Below, one piece after another: positions 1 to 12,500 of a DNA stretch of 64,000 bases. Source of the DNA: Callipepla californica brunnescens (lineage: Eukaryota; Chordata; Aves; Galliformes; Odontophoridae). A program made the translations under genes and the position numbers. Within the stretch, counting starts at the first letter, position 1. Each line of letters opens with the position of its first letter. Under the pieces are notes generated by a model that was not told the DNA's origin, searched no databases, and saw nothing but the letters and a program-made list of their open reading frames with translations. The stretch is taken from NCBI GenBank assembly GCA_023055505.1, contig JALIRH010000027.1, positions 2,368,501 to 2,432,500 on the forward strand, read 5' to 3'.

Positions 1-3000
1 ATCAAAAAGGAGAAAACAAACTGAGAATGCAGAGACTCAGTCAGAATCCAGAGTTTCCAGGAGTCTCATCACTCCTGTACCTGGAGGAGAAGCAGCAGCA
101 CACCTGGAGAGAAGCAGAAGCCAGAAGGCAGAAGATACCGAGCATTTATCAGAGACAAATGCACTTTCAGGTAAACGTGCATTTCCTGTCTGATTTTAAT
201 CCTCCTTCAGCTGAGGAAATTGGGACTTCCACTGGAAGCCCTGAACAGGTCTTAATATTCTGTTAGTGTGAGTAATGGATAGCACTCAATTAAAAAGAAA
301 ATGGACCATGTATATATATATTTCTTTTTCCTGTAGGTGTTGAAGACATGCTCTGGACAGAAAAGTATCAGCCTCAAGACTCCAGTGAACTTGTAGGGAA
401 CAAGAAAGAAATTGAAAGGCTACATAGGTTGGAACCATTCTTATAATAACTCAAAGCATCATTTTAGTTAATTAACACGATTTAAGTATAATTATTTAAC
501 GCTGTGGCAGGATGTGTCTGTGGCTTCTGCTTTGCTTTACTCCCAACAAGTTGCAGAAACAAATTGGCAGTAGATATGAATTACATTCTAGTCGTAGTTT
601 CTTGGAGTATGTGACAAAGTGCTTTCCACAATTCAAATAGATCAAAGTGATCTAATTTTATACAAATCAACGGATACAGCAGAGAGTGAAGGAGTTACTG
701 ACAAAATAATCAAACCTGAAGGTCTTTTTTAATTGTGAGGAGCTTAATATGTTTCTAAGGAAGATTCGAAGTGGCTGATCTCAAGATCTGTTCTCTTGTA
801 TCTTTTTGTTTACTTTATTCAGCAGTAATTTTTTTTATTGTTCTGTTCCTTTTATAGCTGGTTAAAAGAATGGAAAAAAAGAGCTGACTGGGAAGAGAAG
901 AGAAATCAAAAAGGGGAAAAAGAGGACAAAGAGCATCAAGGTGCTGAAAGAGCTCAGAACAACATACGTAGCTCCTCCTTGAAGTTGACATTAAAATAAT
1001 ATGAATTTATAACGAATTAAACAGTCCTTTCTCTTTTCTACAGATTCCTTGGATAGCCTTGATTTTAAAGATGACAAATCTGATATCGAGGAGGAGAACA
1101 ACCTTTGCAACACAGTTCTGATAACTGGTCCACCAGGAGTGGGGAAGACTGCTGCAGTATATGCTTGTGCTCAGGAGCTTGGTTTTAAGGTTTGTGGAGT
1201 CGTTGTCAGTACTGTTTTTCTTATTTGTTCGTGGTGATATGAAAGGATTTGTAATACAGGATGTCTGTAATTAAATTTCTTGCAGATATTTGAAGTCAAT
1301 GCCTCCTGCCAGCGCAGTGGTAGACAGATTCTGTCTCAGCTAAAAGAAGCTACTCAGTCTCATCAAGTGGACAAAAAAGGCACTAATGCACATAAGCCTT
1401 GCTTTTTCAACAGCTGTAGCAGTGCAAAGTCACCAAGTAAGTTTCATAGTTACGTTGGTATTTTTTAGGAACTGAGCTTCCAAAACCATTGAGAAACATT
1501 TAAGAAAGATAGCAAAGTTTGTTTCATATGTTAACACAACTGTGTACCGAGTTAAATAATGACTGTATCAAAGTGACTGACTCTTGATTCTCTTCCTACA
1601 TTATTTCTGTAGTGTTGGAGTAAGTGCTGTGATGCTTTGAATAGAAAGTTGAGCAGAAAGCATTCCCTGAACAGGAGAAAAGGAAAAATAAGCAGGAAGC
1701 AGTACCTGCACTGTGCTAAAAGCAAAACCTGACTCTGCTCTACGTGCGCTTGAGAACTGTCATCCTGAGATTGCATTTCAAATTCAATATAAATATATCT
1801 TGCAGAAAAAGTGTACTCTCCAAAGAAAGTTATTTCACCAAGAAAACCTCCACTGTCACCAAAAGGAGCGGGATTAAAACGAAGCCTGCCCCCTAAAACA
1901 CTTGCAAACTATTTCAAAATGCATTCCAGATGCAAAGGTAACGATGGAACAGTAACATCTCAAGAGAAAAATAAGGGTAGGTGTCACTAGTTAATGGTTA
2001 ATTATCTTCAGAGATGGAAAAGATGTACTGTACTATTGTATACTTGGAGAAAAGATTAGGCAAATTTCTTACACCACCTGCTGGCAAGTGCACACATAGG
2101 AAATAGTTATTACACTGCATTTCTGTCAGAAAGGTGTGAACAAAGTGCTGGGTAGACTTGGAGCAACAGTGCAGTCCATGTGTGTCCTGATAACCATACT
2201 GCATGGTCTCAAGGGGCTTACAGAGCATCTCTGCCACGCCTGAGATATCAGATCACAAGCAGATTTGGTGCAGAATTAATTTGCCAGTAGTCAGCCTTTC
2301 TCCAAATGTTGCTGAATTCCCAGCAAATTCTTTGGAGTTTCTTTTTTAAACAAGAGTCATCAGAAAAGGCATCAGACTTCTAAACCTGTGTCAGTGTAGA
2401 CTTCCTCGAGCAGTTTATGTATAGGGTATTTTGTAGGGCTTCGAGTACATGTGCAAGCAGTTTCAGCCTTTCTTTCTGCTCAATTCTTCACCCATCTGCA
2501 GGAAGTGCTCAGAACTCGTGTGAAGAAAAAGGTGTTCAGTTAAAATCGGTGAACAAAGAAGTGGAAGAAGGAGAACATAACAGAAAAAGTGCCACATCTC
2601 TCATACTTTTTGAAGAGGTAAAACTCGAGTGAAACATCCTGATGTGAGCAGTGCACCCTGTGTGTTTGGATAACTTTTTTCCTTCTTCCATGGGACTTCT
2701 AGGTAGATTCAAGTGTAGGGATTCTCAGTTAATTAAGAAAAGAATTCAATATTTAATAGCTTCATCCTCCTGAGTGTTCTCTAAGTAGACAAGGTGGTTG
2801 TCAAAGGTCCCTTGCAACCTCAGCCAGCCACTGGGGGTCCTGTGAGCAGAGTACAGTGACACTGTGTGCTGACAAGGGTATTTTATCTGATGTCTCACTG
2901 TCATTGCCCGTGCCTCTTCAGTAAACTTACCTGAATGTGAAATCTTACTCTGCAGTCAGCTGTGTGACTGCAAATGCAGCAGCTGTTGGTGTTTTGTACT

Positions 3001-6000
3001 TCATTTGTGTTTTCTATAGGTAGATATAATATTTGATGAAGATGCAGGATTTCTAAGTGCAATAAAGACCTTCATGGCAACTGCAAAGAGACCTGTAATT
3101 CTTACTACCAATGGTGAGTAGGGCTTTTTCCTGGAATTGGTCTCTGCAGACAGAAAAGCCTGTCTGAATGAGACTGTTTAAGTGGGAATGGCTGAATGCA
3201 GCTCACAAATGCAAAATTTAAGGTGCAGTGACTTCAGAGAGAGTCTGTAAAGAAAACAGTCTGTTTTGAACATAACATCGTGACATTTCACCAACATCTC
3301 TTTGTGCAGATCCAACATTTAGCTTAATGTTTGATGGCTATTTTGAAGAAATCAACTTCAGAACTCCTTCCTTGGTAAGTCTGTACATGGAAATGCAGAT
3401 CATTTTTCAGCTGATTTAGTCTTAAAGGTTAGTGTAAATTGGTAACTGATGGAATATGTCTGTCATCAGACAACTCCTGTTTTAGTTTTATGCAAGAGAG
3501 AGGGAAGGAACTTCTGTGAAGGGAGACCTTAATGTAAAAATGAAAATCAATTGGGATATCAGAAAATGTCGATTAGAAAGAAGAAATAGAACTAAAAAAT
3601 AGAACTTCTAAGGCCTGGTTAATAGAAAGAGATAAGGTGCACACAGCTTTGGGAGTGTAGGCAGAATACGTGTGCTTACTTCAACAATTCGAATTCCTAC
3701 ACTGAACTTAATTTTATCTGAACTGTTTGGATTTGGTACAGAACTCTGCAGAGGTTTTGATGCAACTTAATGAAATTGTTCTATATTAAATAGAAAAACG
3801 TATTGCAAGTTTTTTTCAGACTGCAGTGTCACACATCTGCACTGTTAAGCGCTGTTCTCTGTGGTTTTTGTCTGACTTTTAGATGAATGCTGCTAGCTAT
3901 CTGCAAGTGCTGTGTTTGGCTGAGAATCTACGAGCTGATGTAAAAGACTTAGCTGCTTTGTTAACCACAAATAACTGTGACATCAGGCAAAGCGTTCTCT
4001 ACTTACAATTTTGGGTTAGAAGTGGAGGTGGATACTTGAAAGACAAACGTTTGGCACTTCATGGTAGGTTGATTTTAATTAAAAATTATGTCTTAAGGTG
4101 ACTGATGAAAAGAAATGGTTCTTGTAAGTGGATGAATGGGTGCTAACTTTCTGTAGGATTTGTGAAGATTTGGTGGGTGTTGTGTGGGATTGTTTGGTGG
4201 GGTTTTGTCGTTGTTGTTGCCTTGGTTCTCTTGTACTTCAAAACCTTATACATATGCATAGGGGGTATTTTAGCTCAGGAGTAGCAAAGCTGGGCAGAGC
4301 AGAGAGCCAGAGGCTGTCTCCCTTCAGCTCAGAGTTTGCAGTTTATCCATGCAGCGGAGCTGCAGGAAACTCACCTAGAAGACAGAACTGACAAAGGAGA
4401 AAAACTGTACAATGAGCAAGGGAACAGCCAGAGGATCCAAGAGTGTCCTCAGCGAGTGTGAATGTGTGTTACACAGAGGCCTGTGACAGAAAGATAACTT
4501 CCAGCTTCCAATGGCAACTTGCAAAGTAGGAAGAGTTTGAGAATTAAGGAAACGAAATAGATATGATTAATGGGGCAGTTTCAGTTTCTGTACGCATCCA
4601 GAACTGCAGCAACATTGCAGTATTCTGTGTAAAATATTCTTTGTAAAAGGAACTGAGTGAAACTGGAGGGGGAGGAAAACAGTGAGTTTATGATGCAACT
4701 TTTTTCCAAGTGAATTGCATTGTCTTTGTGCAGGAGAAGATGAGACCACTACAGCAGATCGAGTGATTAATCCTGAAAAGACTACAGATCCCAAGACTGT
4801 TTTTTTTCAAGACGATGCCCTACCTCAGGAATTTCCAGGATGTGATACAGGCTGCGTGGAGACACTGCTTGGCCTTAAGAATATCCTGTTGCCATCGGAA
4901 GATTTGTTCAGGTTTCTTAAGGTTGTTGTCAATGTTAATATATTCCCTAGTAATTAAGCAAAATGCAAATGGAGCAGTTTGCAGAAAGCCTAGTCCTTTA
5001 CCTCTTAACTGAAGCTGAGAATGAGGTTTTCTGCATTATTTTTTGCATCAAGATGCATTTTTAAATATAGTTTATTAATATACTTTTCCACAATTATTAC
5101 TTTACAGCAGAAAATCACAACCAGGGAGAACTGGGATAAACTGGTACAGCTTCTCACAGAGTTCCAGCTGAAGAAAGTGGATTTTATATATAGTAATCTT
5201 GAATGTCTTCTCCCTTTACCGGTGAATTATCTTTCACATCAGTCTGAAGCCTCTAACTCTGTTCCTGAAAGGACTACTGTAGCTCCTTCAAAAAACAGTT
5301 CCAGTAACAGTTACTGTTCTGGAAAAAGTAGCCCTGGAAAGAAGTCTAAAAAGACAAAGATCAAGAAAAGGCTTGAAGAATTGGATGACAGTGACTTATT
5401 TGATACTGCACTGAACTATTCAGCTGAATTCATAACTTTGCCATCAGATAGTCCTGCTCCATGTGCTGAAGTGAATAGAGAGGAATCAAAATTGCTGACT
5501 AATAGAAAAGAAATGAACAGCAAAACCCCATCAAAAGAGAGAAGATCTGCTCTTGTTCTCCAGTGTCTGAATTCACTGACTGAGTTTGTGGAGGACATGT
5601 CTTTTTTGGATTGCTGTGTCAACAGAGCCACGAAGGATCCTCTGGAGTTCTCTAAAGATGAAGGATTCAACTGGATGAATGGCAAAATCAAAAATGGTCT
5701 GTGTGATGAATTCAGTATTGAAAATACTGATCAGTGGAGCTCTCAGAGCTGCAGTGAAATAAAAGCAGCTATTGAAGCACTTAGTTTTAACAAATGTTCT
5801 GCTAGTATTTCTAAGAACTTGGAAGCCTCTGTGAGCACAAGTAATACACCTGAAAGTGATCGACTTGAGGGACTGACTTTGCATATGTCAGACACGAGAA
5901 ATTCTGTATCTTTCCATCAGTCAGCTGACTTAAGGTAAGGCTTTGCTAGTGTTTCTGGGGTTACTTGTCAAGAAAAGCATTTCTCAGTGTGTAGGACTGC

Positions 6001-6954
6001 TTCAGGCACTGTGCCAACATGAATGTTTTCAGTAGGCCTGAGGACACTGGAGTAAGTTGTTAACTTTGTTTAAATAAGCTCCAATTAACTGCTAAAAACT
6101 GAAGTTGGAATACCCTGACCATAATATTCAGGAATGGTGGACTTAATCTGGTCTACGCTCTTCTGGAGCTAAACACTGGATGTGATACTGGTATTTGCCA
6201 AAGTGGCAGTTACCTGACTCCTTTTTCTAAAGACCAACCAAAGATGCTTTTGTTTGTCTGATGGATACACTAGACCTCACATCCGTGACTAACTGTGAAG
6301 ACATCCTCAGACTATGCACTCGAAACTTCTGCCCATCATGTTTTTAAGTGCATCTCTGATGCGGTGTAAGAACATGATCAGAAGTTGCAGGCACCTAATC
6401 CACTGAAAGCAGATTTGGAAGTCAGTAGCTCCTTAACAGTTTTAAGCAAGTGGATTTGATCTTAAAGCAACAAATACATTCTTGAACAAGAAACTATAAA
6501 GCTTCATTCTCTACTTTAGCATTCTCAGAAAAGCACGGAAGAGGCTGGCAGTCATCAGAGCTGTATTTTCCAGAAGTCCTTTAAACCTTGGAAATAAGCA
6601 AGCCAGCATACTGGAATATCTGCCTACTCTTCGCAGTATTTGTAGGTCTGAGAAGCTGAAAGAGCAAGGAAAGACAAAAAGAAGGTGAGCTTTGGTTTTC
6701 CTAGATCTTGCTGCGTTTCAGTGTGCAAGGCAGTGGGCAGAATCCTAGTAAAAAGTTTTGTTAAATCTTTCTGGACAAGAAAGGTGGGTGTGGCTTTTCT
6801 AAACTCGCTGAAGTCTTGTCTACCATTTGAAAGTAACGCTGTCATCCTGTAGTCATTATTCTTTTTCTCTTTTAGGTTTTTGCATTACCTTGAAGGAATT
6901 CATCTTGAAATACCCAGGCAAGCAATGAACAGTTTGTCTCTAGACTTCCCTTAA
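1..6954 (+). CDS. ATAD5: ATAD5, 3' half (14 exons, PCNA-unloading RFC-like complex large subunit)
   Basis: ATAD5 (yeast Elg1) forms an RFC-like complex with RFC2-5 that unloads PCNA from DNA after replication. Exons: 1-170 (open at the window edge), 337-427, 858-940, 1044-1189, 1286-1436, 1806-1976, 2502-2617, 3020-3113, 3310-3374, 3883-4063, 4734-4921, 5108-5934, 6520-6684, 6876-6954. All junctions are GT/AG and the phases join without a stop, giving 841 residues plus TAA. Walker A GPPGVGKT is at 1127-1150. The Walker B region (LILFEEVDIIFDEDAGF) crosses the 2617/3020 junction. Other segments that match the human protein as I recall it are LWTEKYQPQ, EVNASCQRSGRQILSQLKEA, KTLANYFK, ILTTNDPTFSLMFDG, YLQFWVRSGGG and the C-terminal RRFLHYLEGIHL. 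Human ATAD5 has about 1,840 residues, so the N-terminal half lies upstream. The final large exon (827 nt) has acidic/serine-rich, less conserved sequence. Introns are compact (96 and 103 bp around exon 4). Confidence 0.95.
2785..2840 (+). repeat. Possible short CR1 3'-end relic in an ATAD5 intron
   Basis: The text GGTGGTTGTCAAAGGTCCC followed by TTGCAACCTCAGCCAGCCA resembles the sense 3' end of CR1 (GGTCCCTTCCAACCT...). It is short and degenerate, so this is a weak call. Confidence 0.3.
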
Positions 6955-7725
6955 AATCACCAGCACCAGAAATACTTGGTGCCTAATGGTGGTATTCTCA
7001 CCATAACTGCAGGGTTTTTTTACCACGTATTTTATTGTACATTCAGAGCCTTTTGTATATTAAATTTCTATAATTATTTAAGATAATGTAAATATCTATT
7101 GTCATAATATTGCTCCCCACATCTGCAGTGTGGGTTTGTTTGGTGCTTGTCCAGTGCGTGCATTTAGAGAATTAAATGCACCAACTAATCAGTTGTACTG
7201 CTTCGTTTGTTTCAAACATGGAACTGTCACAACTTGTACAGGTTGCTTTTTCCCCTCCTCCTTGAGGAGATGACTAAAATAGGCAAATTTGGAATGAATC
7301 AAGCTTATGTGTTAAACAACCCAGAGTGAGAAGGAACAGGGAGAGAAAGCTGTCACTCTTCTGAAGTGGGAGCGACTGAGAACAACTCCCTGCTCAATAA
7401 CACGTGGGTAGCAAAGTCCTCACAAAGCACTGCTTCCACGGACCTACATTTGTATACGTTGGGTTCACTTCATCCGTATCTACAGCTGATCTGCATGTTA
7501 TTGTCCTTAAAAGAGTAGAGAGATGAACACTAGTTCAGGATGAACTCAGATATTAGGCTTTGTAAATAGCAGTTGTTCAAGTATTACTTAGAGTTCAGTA
7601 ATACTTCCACTCTTGTATATTGTGTTCTGTTTTTATACTTCGTTTTGTATCTGACAAGGCTTCAGCCTTGGTGTTTGTGATAGCATCTGTTTTTATACAA
7701 TAAACCTGATAGAAGTCTTACTGTT
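6955..7725 (+). other. ATAD5: ATAD5 3' UTR and poly(A) signals
   Basis: Sequence after the ATAD5 stop is AT-rich and non-coding. ATTAAA at 7171-7176 could serve as a proximal poly(A) signal. A canonical AATAAA at 7699-7704 is the better distal candidate. The end coordinate is an estimate a short distance past that signal. Confidence 0.55.
7699..7704 (+). terminator. ATAD5: AATAAA poly(A) signal, probable ATAD5 3' end
   Basis: Canonical hexamer about 745 nt after the ATAD5 stop codon and before the next gene's CpG island. Choice between this and the ATTAAA at 7171 needs transcript data. Confidence 0.5.
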
Positions 7726-8719
7726 CATATCAGATGTTCAAAACTGTAGCAAAGTCTAAAACATAATGTTTTCCATCTGTAAAAATGGTATTTGAGGATT
7801 TTCTTAACTGGAAGTATTTTATCCACATTCTTTTCTGACTTTGCATTGCATTTCCACTGTTTGTTCTTTGCAAACTGGACCTGCTGCAGCTCTGCTTACC
7901 TCACTGTTTCTGTGTTAATAAGGAAGGCCTTCTTCCTTATTAATTAATATTCTTCCTTAATAATTCTTTTTCATGAATAATTATGGAAACAGTAAGTTAT
8001 TTGAGATATGGGTGCTGTAGATAACCTTTGCAGTTTACTCTTTCAGTAGCAGAGAACTATCAGATGAGTGAAATAAAGTGGTGGCTGTTAAAAATCCTAA
8101 CGGCTTTCGGAGCACTGATTCAGCAGTGACTTCTGCACTGCTGTATAAAGGATCAGTGCTCTAGGTAATTACAGCATGGACCTACCAGAACAAGGCTCTA
8201 TGAGCTATCGCTTATTGTAGGAAATAGATGAAGGTAATCAGCAGTGGGAGACAACTCCTGTTGAGGTCAGCCGTCTGGTTCTGATAATTGCCCTAAGAAT
8301 TTTCGTTAGGGAATCTGCAAGCTGTGTTGCTGAGTCCAAAAGGTAAGGAGGAATTCAGCTATTTTTGTTTCCTTGAGGTCTCTGAACAAGGAATAACTGC
8401 AGCCCTTTGAGTAGAGGACACTCTACGTGGGATGGTTTACCTGAAGTCTGCACTCCTGTGCATCAAGTATGGTTATCTTACTCTCTTACTGCGGTGTTTA
8501 AGTTGCTGACGAGTGTCAGTTCAGGACTAAGTAACGGAGAAGTGAGGACTCGTACTGCTGCTGTGCCAGGAGGAAACAAAACAACACTGTCTGGGAAGGA
8601 TGGGGCTGGTGCTAGGGAGAGGGAAAAAAAAGAGCTGTGCCCCCTGTGGCTCCCTGAAAGCAGGAGCCATAGCGCTATTGCTAGAGACCGCAAAGAGGGA
8701 AGTTCGCTGTGGGCAGCTT
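7726..8719. other. ATAD5-ADAP2 intergenic gap, no gene seen
   Basis: I see no exon with conserved coding content on either strand. There is a perfect 10-bp inverted repeat with a 5-nt loop at 7917-7941. In mammals TEFM occupies this interval on the opposite strand, but nothing resembling its exons is readable here. Confidence 0.6.
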
Positions 8720-9560
8720 GTGCTCGGCTCGGGGCCGCGCGATGATAGGAACGGCCTCGGCGCGCTGTGAGCAGCGCTAGAAGCGTCGCGGCGGGGCGGC
8801 TCGCAGCTCGCGGCGGTTCTGACCGGCACTCGCAGTCCCGGTACTCGCAGTCCCGGCACTCGCAGTCCCGGCCCTTGCCCGCTGCCGGCACCGCAGTCCC
8901 CGCCGTGGTGCGGAGCCGGGGCGGCCCCGAGGGGCGGCGGGAGGGAACGGAGCGCCCCGCGGCGCCGGGCCCGGCTCAGTTCCTCCTTTTCCCGGCCGGG
9001 GCAGAGCCTTCCCACGGGCACAGCTCCGCGGCGGCGATGGACCGCGACCGCAACAAGACGCTGCTGCTGGAGCTGCTCAAGGCCGCCGGGAACGGCCGCT
9101 GCGCCGACTGCGGGCAGCCGGGTAAGGACGCGGGGCTGCCCCCATCCCTTCGCGGCCGTTCCGTTCCGTTCCGGTCCGGTCGGTCCCCGCGTTTCGGCGG
9201 CAGCCGCTCCCCGCCTCTCGCCTCGGCGCAGCGCAGGGGCGGGAGGAGTCGCGCGGGCGGTGTCCCGGCAGGGCCCGGCGTGGGACGTCGCCGGGGTGGG
9301 CTCGGCCGAGGCCGGGAGGGCTGCGGGCTCGGGGCGCACCGAGGGGCCGCGCTAAGGCCGGGGCCGGGGCCGGCCGTCGGTCGGTAGCCCGCAGCGGCTG
9401 CAACGAAGCGCCAAGCGGCTTTTTTCGATGCGATAAGAGAGGGGAGGAAATGAAGCTGCTGGTGCGGCTGCAACGCCTCTGAGCGCCGGCCGGGCACGGC
9501 TGCGGGAGCTGACACCTGCGGTCCCGGGACTCCATCGCTGTCCGAAATAGCCTTCCGAAT
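8720..9560 (+). promoter_or_regulatory. ADAP2: CpG island promoter of ADAP2
   Basis: Base composition changes sharply from AT-rich to very GC- and CpG-rich at about 8720 and returns to average after about 9560. The island encloses the ADAP2 start codon and first donor. It also makes long stop-free frames on both strands, which are composition artefacts. No TATA box is evident; the exact start of transcription cannot be read. Confidence 0.75.
8824..8868 (+). repeat. 15-bp tandem repeat, three copies, upstream of ADAP2
   Basis: The unit CGGCACTCGCAGTCC is repeated three times, with one C-to-T difference in copy two. It sits about 170 bp before the ADAP2 ATG, in promoter or 5' UTR sequence. Confidence 0.85.
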
Positions 9561-12500
9561 TGAGCAGCAAGAGCTTCCCACGATGAACTAATAATTAGCT
9601 CAGCTTCCACATCACCGCTCGTCTGCCCGAGCAGCCGCGTTAATCTTTTGACAAATGCTTCTTGAAAAAGCTTTCAGGTGTCAGGGCTGTGTGCTGTGGG
9701 GGAAGCGGTGGCAGACGTCAGCAGTGCGATGGATTTGGGGCGTGAGGTGTGAAACCCGGGCTGTGCAGCAGTGGCTGTGCCTTTTCCCATTTATCTGCAC
9801 GTTCCCATTGTTTGTGTCTAGATCCGGAGTGGGCTTCTTACAAACTTGGGATATTCATCTGTTTGATGTGCTCCGGAATCCATCGCAATCTTCCTGAGGT
9901 CAGCAGAGTCAAATCCCTTTGGCTTGACTTCTGGGAGAACGATCTGATAGAGGTACGGAAGGAATAATCCATTTACTTTCTCCGTGTTTCAGCAGAACTC
10001 TGACCCACAATTCATGTCATCCACCGTGGACAGAGGAACAAAGCTATGAGGGCAAAGTTAACTGCATGGGTAACTTCAGGGGTTTTTCTGTGACCTCCGC
10101 TGACAGGAGGCGGCAGTTCTGAGTGCAGTGTGTTTCTGCAGAGGACGCGGTACTGCAGCTGCAGCTCAGCGGCCCACAGATGGTACCTGGTAGCATGTTC
10201 CCTTTGGGAACGAAAATAACCTCAAATATTGATTCAACCTCTCACCTTTCTGTTGAAATGTGATAGAGTTATAACCTCCATTTATTTCTAGGAGTAGATG
10301 AAGGGAGCTCATAAAGTTATTTTCTTTCTATTCTCTTCTGTTCTTTTAATTAATGACCACAATCTCATGTTCCCCCCATATGGTTCAGAACTCGAAGTAC
10401 TGAAAAAGGGCTGACTGTCTAAAAAATGCAAACTGTAGTTCCAGAGGAACCTCTGAAAGGCAGGGTGAGACTGAGCAAAACGCGCCGTGTTCCCTTTGAT
10501 CCAGGCTTCATTTTGTGTCCATTACGTGGTATTGATTTTGTGGTCGCAGACCTAACCGGATCTTCTTTGCATTTCAGTTCATGAAGAAGCACGGGAATCT
10601 CTGTGCCAAAGCTAAATACGAAGCAAAAGTGCCCCCCTATTACTACGTCCCCCAGTCCTGCGATTGCTTGTAAGTTGATTATTCAGAGCAGCAGAGCTTC
10701 ACAGCTGCCAGACTACTGCTTCCCTCTACAGGTCTTTTGGGGTGGTCGGTGAAAATAGAGTAGAGGCAGATCAGCTTCATCCGTGTTTTCCTCTTTCAGG
10801 GTTTTAAGAGAACAATGGATTAGAGCTAAATATGAGCGTGAGGAATTTGTTGCCACCCGAGTCTGCCAAGATCCTTGTTCTGCAGGTAAAAGTTAGGACT
10901 GACAGAGAAAAGGCATTAGTTTCCAGGCCAGCAGCACAGTGCTTTGGCTGCACCCTCGGAGACGTTTAGGGATGGCTTGCATCACGGGAAATGTTGGATA
11001 TGCAGTTCTCCCTTTCACATCTGTAACTTCAGAAGAAGCTCCCAAAAGTACAAAGTATATTTAGCTCATATCTGTGATCTCATGGTTCTGTAGTTCTCCA
11101 CTGCTTTGTTCTGTTTGAGGTGAAAATAAAAGAAGCTTGAAACTCCGTGGCACATCAGATGAAAATGTGGCTGCTGTGCTGCCTTTGTCTGACGCTTGTC
11201 TCCACCCAACGTGCAGGTAGCCACGAAGGACTCCTCTGGAAGCGTGGACGGGAGAGCAGACAGTTCAAGCAGAGGCGGTTTCTCCTGTCAGCGAGGGAAG
11301 GGGTGATGAAGTACTACACTAAGGAAGTGAGTTCCCCAGCCAGAGTCGGTTGTAGGTAGCTGAGTCCAACCTCAGACTGCTCCTTACCAGTTGGAAACAG
11401 CATGCATAGCTTTGTGCCTAGTTCAGCAGCCAGATCAGCCTGTATTAAGAGCAACCCAGATGTCTCCACATTAACATCTGCGGTGTCTTAGATTATTGCT
11501 CGTTTGGATTTAAGCCTTTCTCTCGTCCCTCATCTCCCTGCAGCTTCCTTTTCCTTAGTGAACAAAGGAAATGGGTAGCAAATAGCAAGACGAAGAAGAG
11601 ATCTGTTAGCAGCTGCTGCCTCTTACATTACCAAAATATCCTCTCATCATGTTGCAGCAACATCCCCAGCACGTTCCCCTCCCATGGCAGAGTGCAGCTA
11701 ATTGATCTCTCTTCAGTCAGAAAATATTTGCAGTGCAGACCCATCCCTCTCCAGAGCCAAACGTTTGTCAAGGAAAGGGAGTCGTGTAAGTGATTTTATG
11801 TGACACATAACTAAGGCTTTTGCACTCCAGGTACATCCAATTATCAGGCACTTTTTCAGAGAGGATCTAGTTCTGGTACAGCTGCTCTGTTCTCCGTTGC
11901 CTTCCTTTAGACCATTTTAATACAGCAGTGCTTTTCACTTCCACAGCCCAAAGGTCCAAAAGCCGTTATCAGCATTGAGAAACTGAATGCGATGTTCCAG
12001 GCAGAGAAAATCCAACACGCTCATGGGCTGCAGATCACATACAAGGCAGACGGGCAAACAAGGAACCTCTTTGTCTATCACGAAAGCGGAAAGGTGAGTG
12101 TGTGTGATTTTGGAACGAGCAGTATTCTCAGATGCTGGATCTATACTTTGGAAGAGATATCTTGGTTTTGCAGGGTCACTATAACTTGCAGAGCTTAGAA
12201 TGTTGCAGAGTTTTACACAAGGAACTGGGACACCTTGATCCTGTTCTGTTGGAACGTTCAGCTTCACATACTGAATATTCTCAGAGGTTCTTTGTGGCAC
12301 GGATGTAAGCCTCTGTAAGGGAATTGGCTACTGGTATAAATTTATAACTCAGTGATTGTATTCTGTGAAGCCTCCTGACACACATGGAAAATACAGTTGT
12401 TCTGTATTACTTCCAAACAAGCAGTGGTAATTTTAAGAAGTGTGTCTACAGTTTTTGTTCCATTTCTGTATTTTCCCTTGATATAGTTCTGAAGTCTTTC

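Noticed and set aside
8478..9610. Overlapping long minus-strand open frames (up to 270 codons)
   Set aside because: They lie inside the ADAP2 CpG island, where high GC removes stop codons. They are arginine/proline/alanine-rich with no domain and no splice logic, and they do not resemble TEFM.
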